In this document: positions 1 through 12,724 of the stretch, piece by piece | Layout: every line of letters begins with the position of its first letter | How positions within the stretch are numbered: position 1 is the first letter of the stretch | Source of the DNA: Przewalskia tangutica | Taxonomy: Eukaryota; Streptophyta; Magnoliopsida; Solanales; Solanaceae | Direction of reading: 5' to 3' | NCBI GenBank assembly: GCA_029844215.1 | Contig: CM056733.1 | Span: 54,693,794-54,757,793, forward strand | Length of the DNA stretch: 64,000 nt | Position numbers and translations under genes: made by a program | Notes under the pieces: model-generated | Told to the model about the DNA's origin: nothing | Seen by the model: only the letters and a program-made list of their open reading frames with translations | The model's database searches: none

Positions 1-2051
1 ATCGGGTGTTGAAAAGAAATCATGAACTTTTGATTATTTAATCAATTAATTGAGTCATGAACATTTAAATTGTTTCGTACTGTGGTGTACTAGTTAGAAT
101 TGAATGAAATTCGAAAGTGTTGTACACATCTCTATTACAATCAGATAGAGCAAAAGAGGGGATGAAACGGACTAACTGTTTAAGATTTATCATAGTTTAA
201 AGTTTATGTCTCAGATTGATCGAAATCCGGAAAGGCAGAACACAAAAAAGTAAAAATGTACAAATTGGTAAGAAATCTAAAAATTGGTGCTAAATAAAAG
301 TTCTAGATTTATCTGTTTTTTACATTTTGAGACCTTACGGAGATCTATCTGACTTACGGGTTGAGAGTTATCGCGGTTTAATGTTTCTGCCTCGGCTTGA
401 CTGAAACTCAGGAAGGCAGAACTTTACAATCTGTTTTCACTAAGTTATACTTGTTAAGTTTTGGTGGAATTTGGAAGTGTTGTACATTGGTGTGTGAAGT
501 TCAGATTGAGACAAAGTGGTGATAAAACGGACTTACGGGTTGAGAGCTATTGTAGTTTAAAATTTCTGTCTCGGATTGATCGGAATCCGGAAAGGCATAA
601 CACAAAAATGCAAAAAACTGTACCAACTGGTACATATTCTAAATGGGTGGTTCATGTGGAGTCATATAACTCTCTGTTATCGTTGTTTTGAGATCTTACG
701 GGACTTGATCGGGCTTACATCTTAGAAGTTATGACTATTTTAAGATTTGGCCCTGTTTTAATAAAATTCTGGCGAGACTAGTTACATGTGGTTGTTTTGC
801 GGATGAATTTGTACTAGTTACCCAAAGCGTTTTTAAATGAAATTTGGTACAGTAAAAGGTCGCCGTGTTACCTTCGTGTCAGTGTAAGAAACACCTAAAT
901 TAAAGTTACGGTTGAAGAGTTATAACCATTACAAGAATGACATGCAGAATGTTAAAAAAGTATTATTTATTTGACCTTCTGAAAATACAAAGTGAGTATA
1001 TGTTCACAAACTTGTAATGCATTTGTAAATGCATCGGATCGGGTCGCACGCCGCAACAAATATGTAAATGCATTTTTAAATGCATCAGATCGGGTTGCAC
1101 GCCGCAACAAATATGTAAATGCATTTATAAATGCATCGGATCGGGTTGCACGCCGCAACAAATATGTAAATGCATTTGTAAATGCATCGGATCGGGTTGC
1201 ACGCCGCAACAAATATGTAAATACATTTATAAATCCATCGGATCGGGTTGCACGTCGCAACAAATATGTAAATGCATTTGTAAATACATCGAATCGGGTG
1301 GCACGCCGCAACAAATATATAAATCATTTGTAAATGCATTGGATCGGGTTGCACGCCGCAACAAAAATGTAAAAGAAAAATGCAAATGAATATCTTAATG
1401 TGTGATATGGGTTAAAACAGAGTATGGTTTAAATTAAGAATTTCCTATAAGGAGTTGAGAGGGGATGTTGCATACTTGTATGATAAAGGTGTTATAACCT
1501 AATATATTTTTTTGCAATATGTTTATTATGTTATAATGTGATTGCACTTAGAATATTGTGAGGTTATTTTGAATTGCAGGGCAAGATTCTCACTCAGCCC
1601 CGGATGGTAGGGTTGACTCTTTATTTAACATGTTTCAGGAAAACGCGATAGAGGAAAGACTCCACATCAAGGCTAGCGATCGCCCCGCAGCCTCATTGTC
1701 GTACCAAATCCATTGCTTCGGACTTGGTGTTTGTCGTACTTAATATATAGTTGAAAGGTATATTTTCAGTATCTCGGTAAATGCCCGTGTGAGATTGTCT
1801 CTTTTCAAACTTGAAATATCCACTCTCATTAAGTCTAGACAGAAACAAAGTTTCCACGAGCATGAGCTCGCACTATGATTAATGAAATTCTTAGAAAAAA
1901 ATCTTTACTTCTAATATTGATACTATTTTCGCATTTAAATACACGTCTGAATTTAGAAATAAAGAGAGTTGGATGGTGCTCCTGGAAAGGGATAAATATT
2001 CAGGTTCCATCACGCCCTAAGTAAAGACTTGAGAAAAGTCAGGGCGTGACA
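1..2051 (+). repeat. 5' LTR of the Tekay-like element (left end missing)
   Basis: This stretch is closely similar to 17,296-22,744 once the solo LTR nested there is removed. It ends in TGACA at 2,051, immediately before the primer-binding site. About 430-520 bp of LTR should lie left of the window, judging from the 3' copy. It differs from the 3' copy by point changes, by about 24 extra bases near position 45-75, and by three extra copies of a 51-bp minisatellite. Short apparent ORFs in it are not genes. Confidence 0.88.
1016..1370. repeat. 51-bp minisatellite inside the 5' LTR (about 7 copies)
   Basis: The unit is centred on GCATCGGATCGGGTTGCACG followed by CCGCAACAAATATGTAAAT. Unit starts at about 1031, 1082, 1133, 1184, 1235 and 1286 are exactly 51 bp apart, and the last, near 1335, is 49 bp on. 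Because 51 is divisible by three, the array stays open on both strands as a 17-residue periodic peptide, which is an artefact. The 3' LTR carries only about four units (18,283-18,485). Confidence 0.93.
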
Positions 2052-2054
2052 AGT

Positions 2055-2066
2055 TGGTATCAGAGC
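2055..2066 (+). promoter_or_regulatory. Primer-binding site (initiator tRNA-Met type)
   Basis: TGGTATCAGAGC lies three bases after the LTR end TGACA at 2,051. It is complementary to the 3' end of plant initiator tRNA-Met, the usual minus-strand primer of chromoviruses. It fixes the 5' LTR end and the plus orientation of the element. Confidence 0.92.
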
Positions 2067-2099
2067 TAAACCAGGTTAGGAGATTCTAAGAAATTTTTT

Positions 2100-3095
2100 T
2101 GAGTTGGATGTTTGAACGGTTACTTATTGCGACGGTGTGCGCACCACATTAGTAATAAGTGAACGGGATAACATCCTAAACAATTTCACTTCTTTCATAC
2201 TCTTCTCGTGCTTATCTTGAGTTTTTTCAAAGATTTGGTTCTCGTACTACCTCCTTCAAAGGATTGTGGAAGGGGATGTGCAATGATAAACTATAGATGA
2301 CGCAGGGGTGCGGTAGAATTTTTTTGAAGAAATCGTTCCCCGATGACGTGGGGGAAGTTCAGTGCCACATTTATTAAAAAGTACATGCCTAACACCCGAA
2401 AAGATGCACTCAGGCGTGAGTTTGAACTGTTGAAACAAGGAGACCGCAATGTGAAAGATACGATACTCAATTCATGTGTTTGTCAACATACAACGCACAT
2501 ATTATTCTTACGGAAAGGAAGAAGCTAAAAAGATTTATTGAGGGTTTAAACTCGAACTTGGCAGAAAAGGTAGTAGCATTAGCCCATGATCGGACATACC
2601 TTTAGATCGTCGACATGACAATGAGGGTAAAAGGTTTTTGGTAAATCAAAAAGAGACTATTCGCAGAAGACATTTCGATCGTCGGGATCCTTTAATCAGA
2701 ATCAAAACCAGAGGCAAGAATGTAGCAAGGGTTCTTCAAAACCGAGCCAGTCAGTCTCATTTCAGGCCCCAGGGGCATAGATGTGTCAATCATCAAGGTG
2801 GCAAGTTCAAGGCCACCAATCCTAACACGGGAGGTAACAAACCGATTTGTAAGATTTGTCAAGAGAAACATGTTGGAGAATGTTGGTTCTCACCGAAAGG
2901 ATTTTACAATTGTGGAGAATCATACCACTATGCCAGGAATTACAAGAGGAGAACCTAAACTCAGTTTTCCCATGGGAGGTCAGAAGCAACCACAGTTGCC
3001 CACAATGGAAATTAGGGAAACCAGTCCTGACAGAGTCAGAGAGGTCAATAATCACACAATCCTTACTAGATTTACACTTTTCCTAGAGGAATGAG
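2100..3095 (+). pseudogene. Gypsy gag remnant
   Basis: Fragments in several frames resemble chromovirus Gag. At 2,343-2,470 the peptide WGKFSATFIKKYMPNTRKD continues into an E-L-L-K-Q-G-like capsid motif. Around 2,530-2,600 comes RFIEGLNSNLAEKV. At 2,840-2,950 there is a nucleocapsid-like region with CKICQEKHVGECW, then a decayed zinc knuckle (YNCGESYHYARNY) in which the first and last zinc ligands are lost. Stops and frame changes break it throughout. In an intact element Gag would form the virus-like particle and package RNA; this copy cannot make it. Confidence 0.8.
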
Positions 3096-3367
3096 GCAGA
3101 GGAATCTAATGCGGTGTCACAAGTATTTTGTTGGCCTCGAGTATTCCTGCATTTGTATTATACGATCCCGGCTCTACATTTTCATATGTGTCAATGGGTT
3201 TTGCTAAGAATTTACACGTAAAACCTTCATGTTTAAGTGAACATTTTGAGGTTATGACACCAGTAGGGCCCTCAGTTTAGGCCTCTCTAGTAGTTAAAAA
3301 TTTCCCATTGGAAGTGAATGGCAGAGGAACAATAGTAAACCTAGTACTACTTGATATGGTAGACTTT
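3096..3367 (+). pseudogene. Gypsy aspartic protease, first part (interrupted by LINE)
   Basis: The retropepsin active-site region reads VLYDPGSTFSYVS near 3,150-3,190. The reading runs on to LLDMVDF at 3,340-3,367 and resumes after the LINE at 9,580 with DIILSMDWLS, a standard chromovirus protease/RT spacer motif. The LINE insertion duplicated the 18 bp at this joint. At least one in-frame stop near 3,280 shows that decay goes beyond the insertion. Confidence 0.8.
3350..3367. repeat. LINE target-site duplication, left copy
   Basis: CTTGATATGGTAGACTTT is repeated without mismatch at 9,562-9,579 and encodes the gypsy peptide LDMVDF at the interrupted joint. The length and the adjoining poly(T) fit target-primed reverse transcription. 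Confidence 0.95.
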
Positions 3368-3487
3368 TTTTTTCGGGTAAATGAAAATATTATTACTAAA
3401 AAAAGAAATTGGGAACTACAATCAATCATTGAGGGTTCTCAATCCTCAACGCAACACAAAGCAAGAAATAAAGGAGGGATGGGGCGT

Positions 3488-6400
3488 TCACTCAGAGGTG
3501 ACGTTACAAGAGGGGATTAAATCATAAAGAACTCTATAGGTTGTTGTTTTAACTTTTGCCACAACCTCATCTGTTGTTGAGCTAGTGCCCGCAAATAGCA
3601 ATTCATTTCTTGTTTTCCAAATCTCATATACCACTATGCAAAACGCAAGTAAGATGGCTTTGGATCGGATGCCAGTCCCGCGATGCTCTTTCTTGATCCA
3701 CTTGAGTGCGCTTTCAATTGTTGTCGTTTCTTTTCTGATTCCCAACAATTCTTTTGTATGCTTCCAAATCTTGTGGGTGAAGGGGCAAGAAAAGAAGAGG
3801 TGAGCCCTTGTCTCATTGGCACGCTTGCAGAACCCGCAAGTCTTGTCTTCCAAGTTTAGGTAGGAGAGAGTGTCTTTGGTAGCAAGACGCTTCCTACAAG
3901 TGAGCCAGATTGTGAATGAGAATTTAGGAGGAATGTAGCCGTTTCAAATTTGAGACATCCAAAGCTTATGTTTCCGCGGGGTGCGCATGACTTCATACAC
4001 AAGGCTAGAATCAAATCTCCCATTAGTGCAACACTTCTCCAAGCCGACAATTATGTTTCCTTGATTCCCAAAGATGCTTATGAAAGTGTCGCAAATGCTA
4101 CAAAGTTTCTTGAATAAAGGGGAATCCCTAGTACGAACCTCATAATTCCAAATGGATTGACCTCTCAAGTAGTAGCTATTAATCCATTGAACCCATAAGG
4201 TATCCGCCTTAGTGTGAGCTTTCCAGATGGTTCGTGAGAGTAAGGCATGGTTCCATACTTTGATGTTCATAAGGCCCAAGCCTCCTTCAGATTGAGGCAT
4301 ACAAATCTCATCCCAAGAGACTCTTGGTGGTTTGCCACCCCATAAGAACTAGATGCAAGCTGAGTGTACCTTGTTGAGAATTGAAGATCTAATAGGGAGT
4401 GCCCGAAACCAAAAGCTCTCGACACCTTGAATAACCGATCTGATTAGTTCCAGTTTTCCCGCATAAGAAAGTGAGTGGTGTCCCCATTTCTGAATGTATC
4501 TCGAGATTGTATTAGTGAATAGGGCAAACTAATTAATCGAGACAGAAATTGGGGACAAAGGAACCCCCAAATACCGCACAGGAAAGACTCTTAACGAGAA
4601 ACCAACTCTTGCCAATATCAAGTCCCGGATTGAACCATGCACTCCCTCAATGTAGATGGAAGATTTTGACGGGTTAAGCGTAAGCCCAGAAGCCGCCTCC
4701 AATTCTTCAAGACACTCCATAAGAACCCCAACCGAAGATACATCTCCTTTGGCAAAGAGCATGAGGTCATCCGCAAAGGAAAGATGAGAGATGCCTAGTC
4801 TCTTGCACTTTGGGTGATATGAAAAAACTTTGTCCGAAGTCTTTAGCTTTAGCATCCTTGAAAGGTACTCAATGCATAGGATAAAGAGCATAGGAGACAT
4901 AGGATCACCTTGCCTTAAGTCGCGTTTACCCGCAAAGTAACCATGTAACTCTCATTGATGGAAAGAGAGAAAGAGGTTGAACTTACACACTCCATAATCC
5001 ACCTAACAAATCTGTCCAGAAACTTGAGACCTCTTAGCACCGACTCAAGGAAATTCCAGGAGACCGTATCAAATACTTTCCGAAGATCCACCATAAGCAT
5101 ACACCTCGGTGAGACTCTTGTTCTATTATAACCTCTCACAAGTTCTTGGGCAATGAAGATATTATCTACCATGTTCCTTTCTTTCACAAAAGCTCCTTGG
5201 CATTTATCAACAAGTGTAGGAAGAAACATTGCCATCCGGTTAGCTAAGATTTTTGTTATGATCTTGTAAACCACATTGGTCAATCCAATAGGTCTAAAAT
5301 CACTTACCTTGGGGTCTCGATCAGTTTTGGGAAGGAGGGTAAGTATGGTATGATTCACTTGCTTCAATAGAACTCCGAAAGAGAAGAATTCTTGTATACT
5401 CATAACTACATCATGTCCTACATCCCTCCATATTTTCTTGAAGAATGCGGCTGAAAATCCATCCGGGCCAGGTTCTTTGTCATTGCCAATATCGGAGAGA
5501 GCATCCCGAACCTCATTCGGGGAGATAGGATGCAAAGGGAATAGGCCATCCCCATCCCTTAGCTTCGGACCACAATCAAGTACCGCGGGATCAATGTTGG
5601 TTGAGGGCCGAGATGAGCCTAGAAGTCCTTTATAAAACTCAACAAGCATCTCTATTACTTCCCCGGGAGATGTTGTGGTAGATCCGTTGTCCTTAACAAG
5701 ATAGGTAATAGAGTTCTTAACATTGCTCCTCTTGATCAAGCTGTGGAAGTATTTGGAGCACCTATCACTTCCAATCAAGTGTTTTTGTCTCGATTTTTGC
5801 CTTATGAAGTGTCTCTCGGATTCAAGTAGGCGATTTGCTCTAGCTCTTAGGGACTTGACATTAGCTTTTAATTCTTCATCAAAGGGATCATCCATATGCG
5901 TATTTATAGCCTCCTTAAATTCCATGTTTGTCGCATTTGCTCTTTGTGCAATGCTCCCGAATTCACTAGTGTTCAAATCTCGCAATGGCTTCTTCAAAGA
6001 CTTCAATTTTGTGACCAATATAAATTGGGCAGTTCCTAATACACGCTGCCTCCAACATGAAGTAAGTATGTTCTCAAAAGCGGGGTGTGAGAGCCACATG
6101 TTCATAAACTTGAAAGGCCGTTTTCCAATATTAGAAGATGCAATTACCGAAGCTATCATGAGACAATGGTCCGAGACTGGTTCCATAGGCAAGTAGGTAG
6201 CTGAGCATTCTAGATTCAAGTCACTCCAATGCTGATTCATCAACATTCTATCTAGTTTGGACCAAATAGAACCATTTGTCCAAGTGTAGAAGGAACCGGA
6301 AGAAGGAGTGTCTTCAAGTCCGTGAGCTATTCTGAATTCCCCAAGGTCCTTAAGTGCATAAGGCGTGAGAGGGGGGCCACCGACCTTATCATGAGGGTAG

Positions 6401-6846
6401 CAATAAGTATTAAAATCTCCAATAATCATCCAAGGCTTGACAATGTTAGTGCCCAAGTGTGTAAGATGATGCCAAAGCTTCCTTCTTTCCGGAATGCTAT
6501 AGATCGGATACACAAATGTAGCAAGAAAAGACACTTGAGATATATTACATCGTGATTGGACATGAATATGTTGAGAATCCATTCCAAGCACATTACAACT
6601 AACTTTGGAGGGGTCCTAAAGTACTAACATTCTTCCGCCATCAATGAAATCTATGTTGGAGCAAAATTTCCAAGCAAGAAATCTTTGAGATGTAAAAGAG
6701 TCCATCCGTGCGTGAGTGAATTTAGTTTCTATTAGAAAAACCAATGCAACATCATGTTGTTTTGCGAGCCTACACACTAGAGTTTGTGTGGTTGCCCTAT
6801 CCCTTTGTCCGCAAAGACCTCGGACATTCCAACAAAGAACTTTCAT
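3488..6846 (-). pseudogene. LINE ORF2: endonuclease / reverse transcriptase / zf-RVT
   Basis: Reading starts at ATG 6,846 (MKVLCWNVRGLCGQRD), the usual start of plant L1 ORF2 and of its AP-like endonuclease. Endonuclease motifs include ETKF, GDFN (about 6,420) and SDHCLM (about 6,150). The RT shows PGPDGFSAAFFK (about 5,460), LIPK-like LLPKTDRD, FRPIGLTNVVYK, MLMVDLRKVFDTVSW (about 5,080) and the catalytic FADD box (about 4,765). A C-terminal zf-RVT motif, CGFCKRANETRAHLFFSCPF, lies at about 3,780-3,840, followed by a tail to 3,488. Breaks: an in-frame stop after residue 76 (about 6,617), a break near 4,910, a stop near 4,528 and changes around 3,940-3,856. The enzyme would nick target DNA and copy the LINE RNA; this copy is broken. 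Confidence 0.92.
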
Positions 6847-6923
6847 TAAGAAACAAATGAGGATTTAGTAGCACCTCCGCGCTTCACATTCTTCACCATA
6901 CTAATATTCTTCCTTGAAATTAC

Positions 6924-9463
6924 TTATTTACATCCCTCATCCTTGTTGTTAGAAGTCAAGGTAGAGGTCCCAACTAGGCTATGTTCTCCGCGTTCAAAGT
7001 TTATGCAACGTATTGCATGATTAAACTCATCCGTAGTGCCCTTACAAGTTCTCCCATATAGTAAAGTTTGCGGGTCAATTGGTGTGTTTTCTTTAGTAAA
7101 CCTTGCCACATTTCTCAGCCTCTCATGATGCGTAAGACCAGCATTGGGGTGAAGGTTTGAGGATCCTTCTTGTGCTATCCGCAAGCACGATGAGTCAAGT
7201 TGACCCGCAACCGGAGGAATTCCAAAATTTAGAGCTTCTCCCACACTTCCGGGAATATGAGGCAGTGTTTGCTCCCTATTCTCAATATCCATCAAGTTAT
7301 CACTACCCACGGGATGTTGGTGGGGTAGTGGATCAGTGCTAGAAGGACCGGTTTGACCCGTAGCGATGCAAGACTTGCCAGAAACGCCACCATTGCTAGG
7401 TGGTACCAATGCATTATGGGTTTTCTGGGCTTCTTGAGCATTGATGTCTTGCATCAATTTTCTACACTTCAAATGGCTGTGGCCAAAAGACGCACAATGA
7501 TAGCAAAAATTCGGGTAATTCTCATATTTCACCTTTTGGATATATTTTCTATTGTCGGGAAGTTTAACTCCAAACTCCATAACCGGTTCTTTACTAACAT
7601 CTACTTCCACCAAGACTCTTGCATAGTTCATTTTAGACCTCTCTTTAGTAAATTGATCAGTGTATAGGGGCTTCCCCACACGCGAAGCAATCTTGCTAAG
7701 TCCTGTTGCACTCCAAACCGAGAGGGGAATGTCATGGAAAGTGACCCAGATTGGGATGTCCATGAATAAGTCATCCATTAATAATACTCATTTATCAATG
7801 GGTTTTAACATCATAGTTTTGCCAAAAACCATATATGGTCCTCCATGAAGTACATTTGTGCGTTCTTCTTCCGTCATGAATTTGAAGATTGTCCATCCTT
7901 TGCCATACGGGATGATACTGCGTTTCACTCCCCATCCCTTAACAATAGAATTCAATGCTTCTCTTCCCAGGAAAGGACCCGTGAAGCAACCAATTAGACA
8001 ATATCCCCAAGTTTCAATGAAGGGGACTTCATCCGTAGCTTCAAGTTCTACATCTTCTCCTTGTTGTTCAATAAATTGTAGCTTCATTCCCTTAGCTTCA
8101 AGTCTGGTACCCGCAAAGACTCCCGCATAGGTCTTCTTTGGCGGATTGGAACCTTTGCGTTGATGAGGGGGTAGTTCTCTATTTGTTGTATCTCCGGGTG
8201 GATGCGCTTGATGATCACTAGATTTGTCTGTGGGCATATTGTCAGTTGGCCTCCCGTGTAGTGTTGACTGAGGGAAAGGATTAGAGGGGATAGAGCTCGG
8301 ACCCGCATCTGGAGATAGTATGCGTGTGCCATTTGGAAGGGTTGGAAAATTTTCAGGCATTTCGGGTGGAAGTGATGATTTGGAGGGAGGTGGGGGTGTG
8401 TCATCTTGGATTCCGGGAAGTATTGAAGAAGTAGAAGAGGAGAGAGGTGGATAGTTATTAACGTTTCCAATGTCCAATGAAGAAGTAAAGGTAAATGAGT
8501 TATTTAGATTCTTTTGTTGAAGTCCGCTAAGTAGACTGGTTAAAGTGGGGAAGGATTGATTAGTGACTCTCAATTAATTCGATGAATGTTGCCCCATTAA
8601 GTGCAGTGACCCTTTGGTTCCCGCGGATGAATGCTGCCCCATTAAGTGAAGTGACTCTTTGGCTCCCGCGCTAATTAAGTTAGGAGAGTTACAAGGCTCC
8701 TTGGGAGTAGATGACCCTTCGGTTCTCCCAACCTGCATTGTACCACGAGTACCTGGAATAATCATAGACCCATGACTCCCTCCTGGCCCGCCTCAGCTAT
8801 TTGACCTGCAACCTGACCCGGTTTTGACCCGAGAATGCCTTCATGCATTGTTTTGTCGTTTGTAATTCCTGCCCCCGAATTTCTAACTTTTCCGGCTTGC
8901 CTGAGCAAATTACCTTGAAGTGAAGAGATTGTTTTGGCCCCGTGATTGCCATGCTCTTCCATTGTAGTCCCGGAGCTTACCAATTGACCCGTGTTAGTTT
9001 CGCCATCTCTAGGAGAGAATGGAGTGTCTTTAGAGAATGGAGTGTCTTTAGCTATCCGAACTTCCATAGTATTGTCGGGAGTTTCAGAGGGCGCATTTCC
9101 ATTAAGCTTGTGGACAGTTTTACAAGCACCCTTCGTGGCCTCTTCACCTTCAAGCATACTACTAAACAAGCTATCAACTTCTATACTTTTTCCCCATTCA
9201 TGTATCTTTTGCAGCGTATTATCATCTACCACATGTTCAAGTGGAATGCGCATATCAGGAGGAACATGTACTAACACTGTGGGATCCGAAATTGCCGGGA
9301 TTAAATTTTCCTTCACAATGGTTGGGCTTCCGCCATTCTTTTTCTTTTTCTTGGATCTAGACTTCGAAGAACCTCCGGATCCACCAGAATCATTGCTAGA
9401 GCGAGTAAAACGCTTTATCTTTTTTATGTCATGAACACTAAGATTCGAATAATGAAGAATCAA
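6924..9463 (-). pseudogene. LINE ORF1: DUF4283-like and CCHC zinc-knuckle protein
   Basis: From ATG 9,463 a low-complexity N-terminus carries a lysine-rich KSRSKKKKK stretch that may be a nuclear localisation signal. After a frame change near 8,765, one frame runs to 6,924 broken only by stops near 8,574 and 7,785. The DUF4283-like part spans about 8,080-7,640 (ETWGYCLIGCFTGPFLGREA, then VTFHDIPLSVWS). The zinc knuckle FCYHCASFGHSHLKCR lies at about 7,440-7,490. Two small internal duplications are visible: a KDTPFS repeat (about 9,012-9,050) and a repeated SLHLMGQHSS block (about 8,580-8,670). The product would bind LINE RNA. Confidence 0.85.
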
Positions 9464-9561
9464 TGGTGAGTTTAGAATGAGATGGACGAACCGAAAGGAG
9501 CAACCAAGGAAAACGTTGAGAGCGTTTTCACTTAGTGAGAGAAACTTCTCTCTAACTCCAT

Positions 9562-9579
9562 CTTGATATGGTAGACTTT
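9562..9579. repeat. LINE target-site duplication, right copy
   Basis: Perfect 18-bp match to 3,350-3,367. The chromovirus protease reading (DIILSMDWLS) continues directly after it. Confidence 0.95.
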
Positions 9580-10438
9580 GACATCATTTTGAGTATGGAT
9601 TGGTTGTCAGCGTGTTATGCCATGTTAGATTGCCGGTGAAAGATAGTGAAATTATCTTTCTCGGGGAACCAGAAGTTGTTATAAATGGTAGGATTGGAAT
9701 ATCCTCACGACAATTTATTTCCTACCTTAGGGCTCAAAAGTTATTAAGAAGTCACAAAGTGGAGTACGCATATCTGGCTAATATAGTAGATACCCAAAAA
9801 AAGTCCCTATCGGTGCATGATGTCCCTATTGTTCATAATTTTCTGGAAGTCTTTCCTGAGTATCTTCCAGACCTTCCTCCGGAAAGAGAAGTGGAGTTCG
9901 CTATAGATTTAATTTTGGGTACAAGAACTATTTCTATTCCTCCATATCGAATGGCCCCAACTGAATTGAGATAATTAAAAGAACAGTTGAATGATCTTCT
10001 GGATAAATGTTTTATAAGGCCTAGTGTTTCCCCCTAGGGTGCATCATTCTTTTTTGTGAAGAAGAAAGATGGATCGCTCTGAATGTGCATCGATTATCGA
10101 CAACTCAATAAGGTCACGATCAAGAACCGATACTCGTTACCAAGAATCGATCACCTTTTTGACCAACTTCAAGGAGCTAGCTATTTCTCCAAGATTGACC
10201 TTCATTCGGGATATCACCAACTGAAAATAAATCCTGATGATATATCCAAAACATCTTTTAGAACCCGATATGGCCATTATGAATTATTGGTCATGTCTTT
10301 CGGGTTAACCAATGCCCCAACATCTTTTATGGATCTAATGAATAAAATCTTCAAACCATTCTGATATTTATTCGTGATTGTGTTCATAGATGATATCCTA
10401 ATTTACAGCAAGAGTGTTGAAGAACATGAAGAGCATCT
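9580..10438 (+). pseudogene. Gypsy protease end and reverse transcriptase, first part
   Basis: After the LINE, the spacer DIILSMDWLS leads into the RT region: VPIVHNFLEVFPEYLPDLPP (about 9,820), VKKKDGSL (about 10,060), CIDYRQLNKVTIKNRY (about 10,085), FSKIDLHSGYHQLKI (about 10,190), FRTRYGHYELLVMSFGLTNA (about 10,260) and FIDDILIYSKS (about 10,385) with the catalytic DD pair present. In-frame stops near 9,972, 10,036, 10,080 and 10,362 make it non-functional. It stops at the solo LTR inserted at 10,439 and resumes at 14,369. Confidence 0.92.
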
Positions 10439-12724
10439 TGTTACACCCCGTAAGTCCAGGACATGTATAAGAGAATGTACGTAAGGAATCAAGACTTAGA
10501 AATTTGTACGAAAGGAAGAATTGTTTTTCCGACGGAAAATCTTCCGGATGTCGGAAAGGAAAAATGTTCGTTGTTGAGAATTGGATTCTCAAAATGCATT
10601 ATTTGAAGAGTATGGAACTTTTAACATTTTGGAAATTTATTTTTTACGGATTTGGTCACGTGGGGCCCACCCGAGGAATTTTACATTTTTGTGGGGCCCA
10701 CGAGGGTTACGAAATTTTATGGAAGAATGAGAGGGCGACACGTGGCACCCCCACATGATCTTGGTCGAAATTATAGTAAGGGTAAAATGGTCATTGACCA
10801 TCTTGGAAGATAAGTCTTGCAAGCATGACATTGTTGACTTGTCAACTTGTCCACATAGGCTTAATCCAAGTGAAATTCATCCTAGCCTCACATTTGTGAT
10901 AATCCAAGCCCTCCGTTGTGTTTTATAAGCTTACTACTAGTGCAAGACTAGCTCATTTACACTTAGAAAAATTAGAACACTTAGTGCCTAGATAAGAGAC
11001 CTCTCGGGTTTGGCTAAGCTCTCACTAGAAATTTTTGTAGTTTTGATCCATTAGCCACAAGACTTTAACCCAAGGTTCCTAAGAGTGTTGTAAGGTTATC
11101 TCAATAGAAAGATTTCGGAAAAACGGCGTTTTCGTATTAGTCGCAAGGCGGAAACTAAAGGAGTTCTTCAACTTTGAAGTTGAAACTTGAAGATGGGTTC
11201 TTCATAGGCCTCTAAGGAGTGCTTGGAGCGGATTGGAACTTAAGGAAAGGAGCTAAGAATTGCTAAGGCGCGACTTTGAATCTCGGAAATTTTAAGGGCT
11301 TATAAAGGTATAATCTTGTCGTTTTAGTAATTAAGATTACTTGTTGTTGTAGCTATGGATATTAGCAAGCATGAGTTATATATTATGTAGTTGGATAAGT
11401 ATATTGGTTATTGGAACCCTAATCCGAAAACTAGCATGTTTAGCTATAAGATTGGAATTCAAGTTGATTATTCGTTTAAGTTGTCGCATGTTGTGTAAGA
11501 AGGAAATTGTAGTTGTTGAAGTGGTTTATGACTATATAACATGTTAGAACTAAGAACTTGGATCGAAAAAGGATTGGAAAGGACTTAGTGTTATTATTTA
11601 TGTTGGCCGAGAATGGCTAGATTATGGAGCTATTTCGTATGAATTGTGGGGCGGAATTTTACACGTATTGTAAGGCGTGTAATCCCCTTTGTTTGGTTGT
11701 TATTTGAGCCTTAAATGTGGCGTGTTGGTTATTGTATTCGGCCTTGAAAAAGGTGGCAAAGTGAGTAGAAACAAAGGAAGTGCTGCCCGATTTTCCGTAG
11801 AATTAGAGACCATATACTTAGTATTATTCTACGTTAGAGACTAGAAGTTGATAGTCTTGTTGTGACCATTATAGGTTGACACTTCTACGTCACGCGTATT
11901 CGCTTAGCCTGTGGATTTAGCCAAAAAGGTATGTGAACTATCTCCTCTTCTAGCATGATTCCTTAAGATAAAGAAAGTAAGTTCTACTCCTTAAATGATT
12001 CATTCCTTGGTTGTACTTGGATTGCCTAATATAGAATTTGTTCTATGAACTTCCTTGATTGTACTTTGAGGTGTAAATTGTAAGTTGTATAATCCATTGC
12101 CTTAGTGAAGTTGGATTCTTAAAAGTGAAAGTATTTTACTTAATGTACATGTAGTCTTGAAAAGGAAGTGGTTTCAAACCTTTGGCTAGTGCCTTAGTTC
12201 CAAAACCTAAAGGTCATTATAATGACTTTAGGGGAGTCAAAGGAGTGATTTACTTAATTGTTTTAAGAGAGGAGAAATGACATGATTTAAGAGAAGTAAC
12301 TTGTTTTAAAGGTGTGAGTTACTTGAGGTTTAAAAGTAGAAGAAACTTGTTTTCTAAATATTAAGAGACTTGAAGTATTTTGAAAGTTGAGAACTTGATT
12401 TGTAAGTATGTGATACTTGGTTTTAAAAGTATAAGTCTCTTGGTTATAAAAGGAATGAAATTGTCTAAAACCCATAAAGGGTTATAACGGCTTTATGGGA
12501 AGTTGGTTATAACGGCTTTATGGAAGGTTTAGAAAGTTGTCTATTTTGATTAATGGGCATGAGTTGCCTTGATTGTGAAAAATTTGAAGTTACTTGATTT
12601 CAAGCTTTGAAATGAGTTTTCTAAGAGTGTAGTAACTTACTTTGAAAAATAGACACACCTTGATACTACGGGTGTTAGTATCTTGGGATTTTACATAAAA
12701 AGGAGTCTTTTGAAAAGAATGTAC

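Larger units (their letters stand above)
3368..9561 (-). mobile_element. Full-length L1-type LINE, target-site duplication 18 bp
   Basis: A minus-strand non-LTR retrotransposon of 6,194 bp is flanked by a perfect 18-bp duplication (CTTGATATGGTAGACTTT at 3,350-3,367 and 9,562-9,579). Its 3' end is at 3,368, where a short T run on the plus strand marks the poly(A). It carries ORF1 (9,463-6,924) with a DUF4283-like domain and a zinc knuckle, and ORF2 (6,846-3,488) with endonuclease, RT and zf-RVT domains. Several in-frame stops make it inactive. It inserted into the protease of the Tekay element, whose frame resumes exactly across the gap. Confidence 0.95.

Noticed and set aside
967..1354. Three overlapping ORFs of 89-115 codons on both strands
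   Set aside because: They are frames kept open by the 51-bp minisatellite (17 codons per unit); the peptides are perfectly periodic and appear on both strands.
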